Source: Albugo candida (Eukaryota; Oomycota; Peronosporomycetes; Albuginales; Albuginaceae). Taken from it: DNA of 64,000 nucleotides. Every line of letters starts with the position of its first letter. The stretch's first letter is position 1. The stretch spans positions 310,001-374,000 of the forward strand of contig CAJNAR010000160.1 of assembly GCA_905220665.1 (NCBI GenBank), in the 5' to 3' direction. The position numbers and the translations under genes are program-made. Shown piece after piece: positions 32,171 through 45,830 of the stretch. Below the pieces are notes generated by a model. It ran no database searches. It was not told the DNA's origin and saw only the letters and a program-made list of their open reading frames with translations.

Positions 32171-33440
32171 GGAAAAATAAATGAGCTAGAGCAATCTTGA
32201 AAGTGACTCCAAAAGTCCAATTACCTACAACCGTCCAAATTGTAAAGCCTGGATATATCTATCACTTCTATACTTGATACGTCTCTCGCTAGTACATCGT
32301 CATGATCCTTGCGGCATTGAGCAGCACTTGCACCACGTAGGAAACAAGAGCTTTCTTCGAGTGGTGGGCATCAAAAAATGCGTTCACAAAAGGATCAAAC
32401 TTGAAAAGGTCCAAGAAACCGATGATGAAGATCTAAAGCATTGTAAGGCTTCACAAAGAAACAGCAGAAGGTTCTGTTTACGAATGAATGACATTAACAT
32501 ATTTCCCAAGGAATATCAGATTCTAAATCTCGTTCGGTATATTATTGTCACAACGTCGTGATATCGACCCACGCTTAAGCTTCACCAAATATAATAGATC
32601 TGGCATGTGGTCTGAGTTGCCCAACATTCTATTCTATATGTACAATTCGAATTCAACGTCTTTTTTACAGCGACTTGTTCTAGTTCTCATCTCATTCTAT
32701 TTGGCACACAGTTTCGTCAAAACTTATTTGTCAAGAGACGCGGCAAAATTTGCGCCTTAAGAACCTCCAAAGCTGCTTCATACGTGCTAAAACGTTACGC
32801 ATCCAACACGCTCAGAAATATTGGAATCTTTTTTTGAAAACTTTGTTCGATTGTACCGCACTTTGCCAATGGCCGAAAACCAAAGCACGTTTACTTTGGG
32901 CGCACAAAAAGGTCGGTAACAGTGCTTCTTCTCACAATACGCGTAGAATCAATGTTCCTGCTCCATTTGTATCCCGTGTTCTTGTGGCACTGCATCATTA
33001 GAAATTCTTGGCCAAGCTGCTGCAACCATAGCAGTGTCCAGAGTGTGACTTGATGTGATTCAGCACAATGTCAGAGAAATGGTCGAGAAAGACTGTAGAT
33101 TAGTTCAAAGCGCCTTGTTACAAGCATTGGAGCAGGCCTATGCCTTCCTCTGTTTTGATAAAAAGTGAAGCCTCATCACTTTTCACGTAGCCATGACAGA
33201 TACATATGAGCGTAATCAAAACCTATCAACAGGTATCGTTCCCTAGTATAATGTCGCGTAAAACGGTAGGCATAGCCGAACACTCAGAGTTCCCTTTTCC
33301 TCTTCCACGTGCACTTTGGCATAGTGTTACTGTGACCGCCAATCCGATTGATTCCATTCTTGAAAAAGAATGATGCGAAGTCGAAAAACGAGTGCGATCT
33401 TATCAGGGCTGGAACGCTTCACGCAACATCCTTCGCAACT
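32171..33440. other. Spacer, no gene supported
   Basis: The segment 32440-32580 is repeated at about 54590-54720 (AGCAGAAGGTTCTG, TCAGATT..GAATCTCGTT, GTCACAA..CGTGAT). The part near 33180-33240 resembles the opposite strand of 13250-13320. Frame 32545-32760 contains a short hydrophobic stretch but no support. Nothing else is recognised. Confidence 0.35.
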
Positions 33441-34078
33441 TTAGTGCATTTGTATTAAAAGTGTCTAGTAGCTCTAGCACCAGACGTTCTACAAAGTCTC
33501 CGCTCAGCTTCTTTCCCGCATAGGCCCATAGAGAAAGAACTTGAACCGTGCGCCCATTTGCGGCTCCATCGATCAAATGAAAAATGGATATCCAAGTGTT
33601 TGCATTTTAGTCGCATCAGAGCATTGCCACTTGGGTTCGACTGGTTCCGTGGTGACAATGAACTCTGCCGTAGAACATGTCTCCATTACGTAAACATGAA
33701 GTTGTAGTTCTTGTGCCAGCTCAAATCCAGTCAACGCCATACGATCGTGTAGAAGTGGAAGCGAACCGCACCTTAAGACCTTTTCTAAAAAAGAATTACC
33801 TAACGAGGTGATGAAGCAAGCATCTTACTCTGCGATTAGCATAGGCTTGAAAGCTTACACTATCTCATACCATGACTCATGACGTAAGCATGAGAAAGCA
33901 TTCAGGTGACACACGTCAGATTACTTACCGAATAAGCCCAATGATGGAGAAATGACGTAATGCCAGCTGGATGCGGATGGTGTGCAATTTTACACGCTAT
34001 GCCAAAGTAATATAAACGCCTTGGTTTGATTCACAATTCAATTTGCTTCCGACTCCCCAGTGCTCAACAACATTACAC
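33440..34078 (+). promoter_or_regulatory. Promoter module of the 34079 copy
   Basis: It contains GCGGCTCCATCGATCAAATG, CCACTTGGGTTCGACTGGTT, CGTCAGATTACTTA, CAGCTGGATGC and the leader TTTGATTCAC at 34025, followed by TTCAATTTGC and CTCCCCAGTGC. The leader start is 54 bases before the ATG. Order and spacing follow the module of 24835. Confidence 0.62.
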
Positions 34079-34528
34079 ATGGTCTCTCTAGGAAACTTGG
34101 TCCTTATATGTGGTCTATCCGCAATTACAAATGCGGAATCTCAATGTCCATCCCTCGATCAGTATAAACATTATCTAAGCAACTGCGTGCCAAAATTCAA
34201 GATATCCGATTGTTGGAATATTCGTAGTGGTGCGTATCTAGGAATGATAGGTAAAATCTTCCTGGACGGTGACCTTACGATATCAAAGGATGGACTTCCT
34301 AAAGCTCAACTCGCTGCTTGAGCTTCGGAAATACTTCCCAAAGAACCCACTACCAAAAGGAACAGCAAGGGCGTGATTTACGAAACTGACGAAAATTATC
34401 TGCGTAGAATTGAACAAAATCTCGAATCTATGCCTCTATACCCTGTACTAAACGACGAAGTCCCTCTACTTACCAGAAACATTGTAGTCAAGGTTGCTAC
34501 AATGTGCTTTGAAGTGCTTAAACCTTGA
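34079..34528 (+). pseudogene. Secreted-protein family copy with one in-frame TGA
   Basis: The frame starts at ATG 34079 (an upstream in-frame ATG at 34043 lies in the leader). It encodes a signal peptide (LVLICGLSAITNA), then CP at residue 23, Cys36 and Cys45. IF stands at residues 60-61 in the FF position. A TGA at 34319-34321 (codon 81) interrupts it. The same frame then stays open for 68 codons to the TGA at 34526-34528, ending with IVVKVATMCFEVLKP, similar to the end of the 12512-13010 pseudogene. Length (149 codons) fits the family. Single-stop inactivation, a sequencing error or readthrough are all possible. Promoter and 3' flank are retained. Confidence 0.7.
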
Positions 34529-35229
34529 ATAGAGATTTTCGCACAATGATCGTCCATTCATGAGCTTTTGCACCAATACATGTTCAAAGGTGAGAGTGAT
34601 GCGTTCATCCGCCTCTTCAATCAATTGTGTGTTTCAATGCCATTGTCAGGATGGTCCCAATTGTGATCATCACTGAAAAGGTACCGATTCATGCGGTTTA
34701 TCGCGCTCTCGCCATCGCAACCTTCAAAACGAGATCTATCGTAGAACACGACTGACATGTAAGCACTGACAGCTTGGAAGAAGAAAAGATCCCACTGATT
34801 ATGTGCAGTTGATACCTTCTCCACTGAATAAATGTTGCGCAAGATAGAGTCGAGTCATGAGCGGTTAAATATGACATATTTATACCTAATCACAGAAGTA
34901 TGATACCGCATGGCTCACCGTGATAGTTCTATCATGATGTGATAGCACCATGACATTAACTGAGCGATCCGAGTTCGAATAACGGATGCGTAAACGCTCA
35001 CTGATGTAGCAATGAAAATATGGAGAGACTTGAGAATTTGACCGAAATGGCAAATTCTATTCTCAAAATGAAGAGGTAGCGCAACATTCTGTATTTATCC
35101 TGCCAATTACACAAGATACATGCAGGCATGAAAGAAGTTTTCAGAGACTATATTGGATATGCTCCATACTCTGAGTTCAGTTGCTCCAATTGAATAAAGA
35201 ATAGTTCATATTGAGCAATCGTTCGACTA
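34529..35229. other. 3' flank, no gene recognised
   Basis: Short frames only. A TCATGAGCGGTTAAATATGACA word near 34855 resembles the GTGAGCG words at 25660 and 35585 and TCATGAGCGGTTGAGA at 23358. Part of the tract resembles the opposite strand of 12190-12300 (a CGCAATCAAGAGATTCAATCG region versus 34690-34720). Confidence 0.35.
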
Positions 35230-36360
35230 ATACGTTTTGCGTCAATACATTTACACCTTGGTCACAATGAGTCTCATGTTTCCTTGGTAGTAAGAGCTCT
35301 TCATTCAGATCTGATTCTTTTGTGCGACATATACTACATGCAGGCTAGTAGGAGAGGGATGTGTCTAATTCTGTTACTAATGGTTCGATTCTTAATCTCA
35401 TCGCAAAGCTAACGACTTTATGCAGGCGACTGTGGTCAATTATGACAAGTACCCGCATAATAAGAATAGAGCGCTCTCGATATCTGAAGAGGTGACGATG
35501 CAAATGCATAAGACGATGACACGGCTTTTTCAAAGTACAGGAAAGTATTATGAAAAATGATTGCTTTTGCACTGATTGAGCTCAAGTCGTGAGCGGTTGG
35601 TAATGACAATCAACAAACTTGTACTTGATTCACAAAACTTGCATTCGGCTGACACTTTTGGTCCTTCAGATGACGAGGTTTACTTGAATACTGCGCGATC
35701 TTAATATACAGAACAAATTAGCTCCATTCTGCCTTCATACAGGTTGAAGTGCCGAATAATAATTGGAGAGATATCTCAATCCATCATAGTATTTGTTGGC
35801 AGCAAACGATCATGTAGCGTATTCAATTACCAAGAGTACAACGTTCAACGTCCAACGTCCCACGTCCGACGAATACGATACGTTTCAGCTTCACAGACAT
35901 ATCTCCGCAACAGGTAGAGATCCTAGAAGACAGTCGGTGGAAATGCTTGAGTTTTCGTGAGGATCGAATTTGTGATTGCTTCCGACGGGCGGCCTGACTG
36001 AGAGGAGCATTTCCAGCAGGTCGGTTCACAGGAACCAAATAGCAGGGAATGAGATCGCCACTGACCGCTTTTGACAGAATCCTCTCGCACCGTGCGCACT
36101 ACTCCAATCGCTTTACGACCAACGGTTCATCGAATTTCAGAGAGAGGACTTGTGTTGAGCTTGAAATTGAGCAGACTGACGCTCTTGTACGTGATTACGA
36201 GCATATTTGCCTACCCAAACGTTCGTTTTCTACCTCTAGTTACGTGAGATTGCGCATACATTTTTTTTACACGGAAGCGTTCTCCTGCGCTGATCGTGTT
36301 GGAAGGCATGAAGCCATAGCTGAGTCCTTTCGAAAGGTATAAACATCAAAATAGGTCAAA
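35230..36360 (+). repeat. Downstream unit block, paralogous to 25340-26400
   Basis: It carries the same ordered words as 25340-26400: TCAATACATTTACAC, GCGACATATACTAC, GAGCGCTC, ACGATGACAC, CTCTCGCACCGTGCGCACTACT and CGACCAACGGTTCAT. It ends near a GGTATAAACATCA word, after which the retrotransposon region begins. Confidence 0.6.
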
Positions 36361-36659
36361 ATCGGCATCATCTAGGTTTGGTCTCGTGACTTTAAAAGTG
36401 TCTATATCACTAGAATTCTAAAATTAGACCAACTGCCTTAAGTGATAAATATTCATGTAATCTGTGAAAATACCTGTTTGATGTATACTAAGTCTTCTCC
36501 CATATAGCCCTGTATTAGGCGTGCCTCAAACAACCACAATACGAGACTATGTCCGGCTTGTAACAAATGTTAATGATCCAAAAGAACCGAGTTTTCCAAA
36601 TTGGTGTCCACCACACTAGGCGGACAAATTTATCTAACTCCAACTAGGACTAGGATCGA

Positions 36660-39250
36660 AGTTGCACTTGCATTTCTACTTGACTGTGCCGCACCCGCAG
36701 CAATGACCTTCGACTTCTGGAAAATACAACGAATGATCTTTGCTTAATTCAGCACCTTTGCAAGCTGAATGTTTTCGTCTTGATCGCAGCACTGTCTTCG
36801 AAACTACCGAAGGTACGCACGAAGCGTGGTGCATATCACAGGGAGTGCTGATGTTGCCAGATTTTGATCTCTGATCGAGAAAACGATTATACAGAACATT
36901 TACTTCTGAGATTGTAAGCTCCAATTGATCGGATGCCGCAAATCAAATCATTGTTTCCACCGAGAAGATATGCTCTTCCGTTGAACCATTTCTCCATGTC
37001 GATGGGGTGCGATGTTGTGTATATGCATCGGCTTAAGTTGTAATAATTCCGTCAAAGCAGTTGTCCAATTTTCAGTGATAATTCTTGACGCATCGGACGT
37101 GAACTGTGGGGGGAATCGAACGCGTTGTTGCTTCAGTCGTCCAACCAAAAAGGAACTTGTGGTCCGCTATCCTGTCGACAAAAGATGTAAGAAGTCTTTG
37201 CTGACCAGGTGAATATGCTCCAAATCTTTTTTGTGTTTCCCACCTTCGTGTGAGCATCGAATGAGTTGGTTGACCGAATCCTCCGGACCCAGTATGGTCA
37301 AATTTGGTATACAAGGACACGGCAAGGTCCAAATCAGCAAATCCTAGGATGATCTGCTCAGGTTGTGCTTCGAACCAGATCTATCCCCTCATACTGAACG
37401 AGAAAACACCATTTGGTGTTCCAAAAAGTAATGTCGAATTTCACGCAATAAATAATCCAGTTGCGACTGTGATGCCATTGATTAAAATGGCATGTTCTTC
37501 ATGTTGTCGAAGTAAATTCCTCATAGGTTCGATCGTCATCACAAAAGTAATTCTCATATCGGACCTCCTTGTTTCACTCTACGTTGGGGTGTTATATGGT
37601 GTGATATTGCCATTATCATCTACTGTGTCTGTGTACAAAAGACGAACCTAGTCGATTAAACGTTTTCCAACGCCCATTACTTCCAAAATGCGAGACATGT
37701 ACGGTTAATTGACGTTTCCCCTAAGATTTTTTAAGGTCGAGAAAAGTCGCATACGCTTCTTTCCACGATTAGTGATCGAGCATTGGATATCGGTGAGATG
37801 TCGGATGTGATGACGGATCTCCCGTCCTCGCGCAAATGCATTTTGATCTTGACGAAACAATTTCGGCAAGAATTGTTGTAATCGATGCGACTATACTTTT
37901 GATAGTACTTCCCATCTACACAAAGTAGTGCGAAATGCCAGAAGCACCCCTTGGACGGTTTTGTACAACAAGGTGATTATCGAGTGACATTGGGATCGAA
38001 GTAAGATACCTCTTTCCAGCTAATATTCGAACGCGATCTTCAGACACTTGCCAAAAGTTTCTGGATCAAGCTGATAAGATGCAGATGGTAGTCCATCAAT
38101 ACCTGGAGAAGAACTGCTTCGCATGTGCTTGTTCACTTCCGCCATATCGGTCGTACTCAATCAAGTTGAGAGACGGTCTTGCTCTATTGACGAAATGGAT
38201 TCATAATCGAATCAAGTAGCTTTTTTATGTTTTTCCTATCGAGCAGCTGAGTCGGTCTCGTAGCTTTAGAGAGACCATGACACTACCCGAAATGATCTCC
38301 GAATTCGTCAATGACATCCCTCGGGTTCGATGTCTCGGTGCCGCATTTTTTGGTGACATTTTCGATCGGCTCGTGACCACAAGAAGTATCCAGAGGGCGA
38401 AAAAAATTCTTTGAAAAGTCCTCCATATGCTTCAAGTGATGATCGAAGCTCTCATCTTGGTCGTATTTGGAATTTTTTCGACCAAAATTGTGAACTGCTG
38501 GAGACTCGATTCAGAGAATTGTCGTGACTGATTGGTGTCTTGAGTGCGACTTCGAGCTGCTGCGGCTTCCAAAACGCACTGACTAGACTCAACATCAAGT
38601 CGGCTATATTGTGCAGTTTTGTTCTCTATTCCTTGAAGCTTTTTCTTGATTCCCTTTCAACTTTCCACATTTTACCGGGATTCGAAGTTGTCCGCAATTA
38701 CTCGAGCACCAAATTCGCTTCCAGTCTGATTACTTCGGCAACTTGAGTATATACAAAGAGTCGTAATGAATAATTCCAATATTCTCTTCCCGAGGATTCA
38801 GTTGATGTACGGATGCTGGTTCAAACATGCTAGTTGACTCTGTTCGTATCGATTTGTCTCACTCGAAGAATCAATAGCTGGATCCAGTAGTATGATGAAA
38901 TCACCAAACACGATAGATATTACGAAATATTCGAAGTTGTTGGAGTTCAATAGCTGAAAAAGCACTCTTTCGTCGGCCTCTACCAGTGTATGCACGTTGT
39001 AAATGTACACCGCTTCATCAGGTAGAGGAATATGCAAAGCCAAAAAGCGATTTAAAATGCCCCTGTCAATGCGTTTTTCATATGTTGTATAGCCAGGAAA
39101 GTCCGACTCGTCGAGCGTTGCATCCTCACCAGCGGGCTCAAAAAATTGTCATCACACCAACACTGAGATTTTGTGTTGGATGTAGAAAATCACTGTTGGC
39201 GTCATAAAGAATTATTTTATGGTGCATGTCGGATTGTAAAAAATTGACAT
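36660..39250 (-). mobile_element. Degenerate non-LTR (LINE) retrotransposon
   Basis: On the minus strand an apurinic-type endonuclease segment is readable at 39043-38798 (IYNVHTLVEADERVLF and a VFGDFIILLDPAIDSSSE stretch, corresponding to the GDFN-x(2)-LDP signature with Asn lost). Farther along, reverse transcriptase reads RVKQGGP followed by LLFVMTIEPMRNLLRQHEEH (37577-37500). A GLFFA*NSTLL stretch then appears near 37455-37435, where the catalytic DD is destroyed by a stop. Many stops and shifts occur between. A C-terminal cysteine-containing frame (36924-36676) may be its end. Boundaries, poly-A and target duplication were not found. Confidence 0.72.
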
Positions 39251-42200
39251 GAGTTCAGTTGATTGAACTTGGTTTATATACTTGGCTAATATAGTGTGTT
39301 GTAGGACGTGGTCCATAAAGATGACCATTTGTATGAATTCCATTAGAATTCACTGTGAGTGCTGAGAAGGTTTCCCACGTTTACATAATCGAGGAGATCT
39401 TAGCATCCTTGAACGGAGAAGTGAAGTTTTCAAATTCATCCGGGAAAATGCTAACGTATACGGATAGGTCGCTGATATGACTACTGAGAACTTCTCGCCA
39501 TTTACCTCCAAACTATTATGACAACCATTTACATGACCATATCAGAGCGCTACAACGAGAATAGCACATTGATGGGCTTTAAACGAAATGATAGTCCGAA
39601 ATAAATTTACCGGTCTTTCAGTGAGATACTCTAGACAGTGTTCATTTGTGTAAATGATGGAGACAGTACACGTGAGAAGTGATTTGATCATGCCTAGTGA
39701 TTTTGTTGCCTCGGGTCAGACCGTGAACTATCTCTGGCACTGATCTTCACCCCGACACTCATTTCTGGAGAATTCTACCACGCTTCGAAGGGACTTCCCA
39801 CCATCATGTTGACTTTATCTCGTAAAAAAATAATATTACCTGATATTGTGCACAGCCATTAATCGATTGACGAGAAGAAGATTTTTTCCTTTTCGCTCTT
39901 TTGATCCTTTACACAATATATGCGAGTAGAACACGGTTCTTAGTGTTTGTGATCAAGTTCCACTTATATTATCCAGACTTGTGAAGAATTGGACCAGCCT
40001 GCGCATATGTGGGATTTGTGCATCTGCTTAGAATTGCTCGTCCGGTTTGAGTGGGAACAGAGCCGTTTTGGAAACGAGTTACATAAGCTCTCCAACCTCG
40101 CCAACTCGGGTAGGCCGCTCCTCTCTTTCACGATTTTCTGCGATTTTATAAGTAGTTTGCCCCTCCCTGGCCACCGCATTTGCCAACTGTGTTTTCACAT
40201 TAAAGATTTCTAACGCGACTACCATACCCCAGATTGACAAATCGTTGGATGCTACCACAAAAAATAATTGCTCACTTCAAACATGGATGGCCACACTTTT
40301 TATTTTTTGTTGTTGAACTGGATTCCACATGGTGAGGTTTCTCACGTGACCAAACCACCTGCTTGGTCACATCCCCATCCCATTTATAGCTTCCAGAATG
40401 GATTAGTGGAGGGGATGATTAAGAAAATTGTGATGCACAGGGTGATGTGATGCTGATCAGAAAGTTGACTTTGATGAGATTTACCGTGGTTACCGTTTCA
40501 CTTTCTTGACTTATAAGTGGCAAATTTTTTTTTCAAGGTCACCACGGGTGTCATTTTGTTGATTTTGTTGCTGTACTTTTTGTATTTAGTTATTCTCCTG
40601 TCCTAATTGTTGACGACGTGACTCCCAGCTCCTATCCTTAGGGTTCAAGTGGCCGAAACGTATTTTCTCTATCGAAATAGGAGCGTTCTAATACCGAAAA
40701 GGGAGGAGCTACTTCCCATATGCGATTTGCTTGCAGACTTTCCAGCGCAAAACAATGCTTCGCGGGACATAGAGGAAGCAAAGTGGATTCTCCACGTCAA
40801 CTGAACCACTTCTTCTGAGGAACTTACCTTTTGAAATTAGCTGGGAGGATTCTTTGAAAAGAGAGCGCTAAATACCCTCCCATTCGATCTCCATCCCTAC
40901 TCCAAATCCAAACATGCTCAGGTTGCACCGGTGTTTCAATGTATGGTAGTACCATGATAAGTACTTTTCGCCAAGATCTATGACCGAAATGGCATCCAAA
41001 CGGTTCACATGCGGCATTGGATGTCACCATCAATTAAACATCCCCACCTAGACTCTTATACACTTGTCCATCTGGCGACTATCCAAAAGAGATTTGAAGA
41101 CCGGGTTCTGAAGATCCCAGACGAGTCAGATAAAAACTTCGCATTTGCAATGAAGATGAATATCTGACCCGTTCCCAAGAGCATCAGAAAATTGCTTACG
41201 GAATGTCAAAAGGCCTTGTTTTGTGACAACAATAGAGCATTTCGAGCACTCTCCGGCATGAAGTTCGGATATTGTAGCAGCATCCGCTACTTTGGAAGCT
41301 ATATGAAAAATGGAGCTTTATAGCTTTTGGTTTAGCCTTGTGCTTTTCCTTCTGTAAGAATTCTGGCAACTTGATTAAGTCAGCCAAAGTGCAACATCTG
41401 CGTTCGTGCACACTTGCAGTGGATTTTTCACGGTACTAAAATGAGGCAGTTATAGTACCTCATGTGTCACTTGTATCGCCTTTGGCGGTCCTTGCCATGT
41501 TATCCTACAAGGTTGCTTAATCATCTCAATCATGCAATCATCCAAAACAGCGTGATTTAGCAGGGTTGCCATGCCAGCCGAATGGAACCCGTTTATGTCG
41601 GATATCATCTTAGACCATTGTTTCTGGGGAGTAGTCGGAAAAAGCTGAAGCGATATGTTTTACTTGATTGGCGGATTGCGTTGTATCTGAAAAATTGAGA
41701 AGGAACACGTCATCTTGAAAACACTAGTAGTCGAATTTTATGTGAAATTTAACGTCAACTCTCGCAAATCTTTTGTATGTGCGTGCGTGGTTACCGGATG
41801 CGCATACTTTCAACTAGGATGCGGTGCTGCTGTGCAACTTCTACATTTACAATGTACTTCGAGACATGTAATATATAGCCGTAAACTTAAACCTTTACAA
41901 TGAAGAAGCACAGACCATGATGACGTAATTAGAATCTATAAGGCCGCTCTCAGCGCCACCTCAAACTCCTATACACCCTCGCGTCGACTGAAGTAATCGC
42001 GTTTTATAATTTCACAATACATGTCTAGATTATGAAGCAATATTTGACTCCTGCTATTTGATCTGCGAAATCCACATAAAAGATTATTGTATCAATTATT
42101 ACTGTATGCATATCGATTTCCTCGCAATCGACCCACGACTTTGAGTGATGCAACTGGACACAAAATGAGTCGAACATAAGCTAAATTTGATATCCTAAAT

Positions 42201-43070
42201 TTCAGCGATGCCGAATCAAGCATAATGAAATCAGATTGTGTTGAAGCGAACATTGGGTTATTTTAGATCCCGATTTGCATACAAGTGCATATGGTAGTAT
42301 CTACCATATAGAACATTTCCAAAATCAAATCCAAAGTCGAACCAAAAGAACCTCTTCGATGTAAAGAAGCGAACGAAATAAACTCTACGATTACGCAAAG
42401 CTCCATATGAGATCGTGCCCATATTCTATCAAAACCGCACGTGACTGCTCTAAGCATGTTCGCCGTTCATGTGGTTCCCATGAAGCGACATTTAGCACTC
42501 TGGCCGACGTTCATCCTGATAAATATGCATAAGAAGAATCTTGTTTACCCAATTGGCTTTTTCCAGATGTGTACATCCCTCCTTACCTAGAAGCCGAGGT
42601 ATAAAGCGACAACTTGTAGACTACGAGACATAATCCGACCAGAGTTGTATTCACCGTCATGGCTAATCACTTCCAAATAGAGAAATCATCATAGAATGTA
42701 CAATATCAAGCAGAGTAATTAACACATTGCCGTGAGGGGTTTCTCTACTGACCAACTAAGGCGAGTAGCTGCAGGAGAGAGTAGTACGATTTTCGATTTT
42801 ATTCGCACGACAGATGATGCTCATGTGTCATTTTTTGTACATTCTATTCGAATTCTCTTCAAATTCTGCCCAATTCGTGTGATAGGTACACATTGAGTTC
42901 TATTAGTACACATTGACCCGAATATCTGGAGAATTTTTTACGAAGCAGAACAGACTAATGCGCAACCATATACAATCACCGAAGGAGAATATAGTTGCCA
43001 ATTAGCATGTTATGAAAGATCTCTTTGAAAACGTCACATCCACAACACAATTTGCTATCAATTCTTCATT
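39251..43070. other. About 3.8 kb without a recognised gene
   Basis: Nothing in this stretch can be named. Minus-strand frames at 40179-39964, 41033-40824 and 41411-41196 suggest that decayed coding DNA, perhaps the 5' part of the adjacent LINE, may continue to about 41500, but no motif supports it. No unit landmarks were noticed here, which makes it the longest interruption of the unit pattern. Confidence 0.35.
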
Positions 43071-43072
43071 AG

Positions 43073-43318
43073 TCAAACCCTCCGCCTATGGTCTTGTACA
43101 ACTTTGTAGCTTTTGTGCTCGGTGTTTTCCTGCTCAAAATGCTGCGACGAGTCTCGTTGCAGCGGACTCTGTGCATAGATTTTACGTATGATAATGACGA
43201 TTTGAACAAAGTCGTCTCTGGTAAGAACACGCAACGCTTTCACATTAAGTGGAGCTCGAAGTAAAAATAACAACGTTAGGGTGAGAAGCGGTGCCTGTCT
43301 TGATGAGCTAAAACTTTT
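43073..43318 (-). CDS. Possible small ORF with hydrophobic N-terminus
   Basis: From an internal ATG at 43318 the frame gives 81 residues, with a hydrophobic run APLLTLTLLFLLRAPL followed by a polar tail. The longer frame starts at 43381. A related minus-strand frame occurs at 61867-61667 (EYTYLFIWTLSKVSS and KALQALSMLTYS, against EYAYLFMKSFSSSRQ and VKALRVLTRDDF). The match is weak but runs in one frame, so a third small gene family is possible. The opposite strand shares words with 23190-23230, so the block is also part of the repeated unit. Function is unknown. Confidence 0.3.
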   Translation of the reverse strand, partial: KSFSSSRQAPLLTLTLLFLLRAPLNVKALRVLTRDDFVQIVIIIRKIYAQSPLQRDSSQHFEQENTEHKSYKVVQDHRRRV

Positions 43319-43679
43319 CATAAAGAGATATGCATATTCAGGTGGCTTGTTCGTCCATTCCTCTCGTTTGATCCTCACCATTCCAAATTTCTCACTCTGC
43401 TTTTCTTAGTCATTCTCTTAGTTGCGAGCGACAGAGGAGCTCTCAGAGGACTTTTGCTCTCAGAGCAACACACACAATCTTACTGCCTCAAAAACCTCAC
43501 TTGCTTATATAATACGTATTTGACAAAAGTATTCTCTCGCTTTTTCTAGTACGACGCTGTTATACAGCTTCCCACAGAGCTTGCACTATTAATCACAAGA
43601 AGTAAATTAAGTGACTTGAGTAGAATCACACATTCTGAACAAGAAGTCGGATATCTAGCTAAAGTATGTATTAAATAGA

Positions 43680-45830
43680 AAAAGGCGCTGATTTGTGTTT
43701 GTGGTGACTCCATGACCGCTGTTCATGGCAAATGTTAAGGTACAATATTCTGAAAATCACATATACTATGGTTACCGGAAACACAATCTTCCGTGCCAAT
43801 CCTTTACAAATCATTTGTTGCATCAGAATCCACCATATCAGCCAGGACGATGTCTTTCAAAAACGATCCTGTTACCTGCTTGAGTCCCATATATGCTCTG
43901 TTACGAAAATAAACTCGGTCTCTGCGTGTGAAAGACAGCCAAATGACCAAGCACAGACGACCCAACTATAGGTTGAAAACAAGGTAGATGCATATTAAGA
44001 TCGTCAGCATGAGTTTCGGCTGTTTGTAATATCACTTCGCATGATTGAACATTCATGTATGAACCGCCTGTGCAGAATTGAGCATTCCTACACGTCTTTG
44101 GACTTGCGTTTGACTACTGGTAGATTTATGTTGAATAAAGAGGAAACGAGCTAGAAAAAGCTTGAGAATGACTCCAACCATCGACATCTATCCAAATCAT
44201 TCTCTTTTTTCTCTCAATCTCAACAAGCAGGATAAATCCAGCCTCCCTCCAGCTTGCAGCATGCCCTTGTGTGTAGCTTCTCTCGATCGTTGCGGCATCG
44301 ATCAGCATTAGCCTCAAACAAGAAAGAAAATGTGCACTTCCAATGGTACGCTTTAACGAATACGCTAATTACAGCCACTAGATAGAAAGTACAAAGACTT
44401 GGAAAAAAAACAAGATGGAATAGATAGCAAACGTAGATAGATAATGGAGCCGTTAAATCCTAGATGTTGAAGCAAGTACACTAGATTTCTTGATACTCTC
44501 GTTACAATCCTAAGCTGCATACTGATATTCTGATGGATCCCATGAAGCTGTATCTGTGTTGACTACCTTCTGAAGGACCACTTTTTTTGAAAACATACAG
44601 AAATGATAATGTACAGTAGCAGAGATATCACGGACCGATTGCTACGGTATGATTGAAGAAAACAAGAAAAACTGAAGCGGGTAAGAACTCAAACTGATGC
44701 ATCTTCAAAGAGAAGTAAAGAAGACTGGAGAGGAAGCCAAAGCTTATTACCCTTCCAAGCACTCGAGATTACAAGAAATAGTAAAATATGGGGATCGTTC
44801 GGTATACTTGTTCTCAAATCCCTTGATCTACATCAAAACGGGACCTTTTAAGAAGAGACCACTAGTACAACTGCATTCCTACTACCAATCCTTCATCAAA
44901 TTTCATGGAGCAAAATGTGTCACACTTAAAGCCATTACCGTCATGCTACTTCTTCGAAACCTCTTTTTGATTACTGCATTCGCAGTTTGATCAAGACTTT
45001 ATCGTGTCATGAGGAGCAGAAACAGCTTTGTTGACATTCTTTCAGCTGCTGAATTATAACTAGGAAGCTAAAACGAGTGTTCTATTATAAAGTCACTTGA
45101 TTTTGACCAGAATTGGAACAACTCCAGATAGTAGGTTGCGTCCATTCAGCTTCTCTTGCTTGATTCAAGCAAGGCTGAACGCAAAGGAGCACTTCATTGA
45201 AATACACGTCCTCTACCTGCGACCAATCCAAAGGTTTGTACGTTTGGTGTCCCAAGGAACATTTCCATAATGATCAGTTTGGGTTCCATGTAGCACTGAA
45301 TCGTTGAGATTCTGATCGTCAGTCAAATTATCAACCTAGCGTTTTGACTTGATAGTATCACATAAGGGGTCCGTTAAGGAACGAAGTGATGACGAGGTGT
45401 GGCAGAATTTCACAGGCTTCCAGATAAAAGTAATGCCGGTCCGTGCCTGTATCTTTTGTCGTTTTCGGTGACATCAAATTATCAGGTAAAATGGCAGCTT
45501 TTGTGCATTTCGAGTTTCCGAATCTTCGCAGTCTTGCCAATCTGTATGTGAAAATACAAAGCGGGCGTGCTGAATTGCTTTGGCAAAAGCGGTCGAAAAA
45601 TTGTTAGTGATATGTACTCCATGAAGTTGGTTGCTGACAGCAATCGCTTCCTTTAGCGCTTAAGCTTCAGCATCGAAAATATAAAGTAAATAAAGTTTTC
45701 ACGACCTTACCACGACGTCATTCCAAGACACTGTAGACAGTTGGTAGATATGAAAGAATCGTTTACGGTCTTGTTCTAATCCGGTAGCTTGGGCTACTGA
45801 CGCGTTGCTCAATATTGACATCTGTAGAAT
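43680..45830. other. Decayed M2 trace and spacer
   Basis: An AGGCGCTGATTTGTG word at 43684 and the tract 43760-43850 repeat the start of the M2 module (compare 31015 and 31470-31530), but no frame survives. The tract 45140-45300 resembles 49970-50130 and, inverted, 9330-9420. Nothing else is recognised. Confidence 0.35.
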
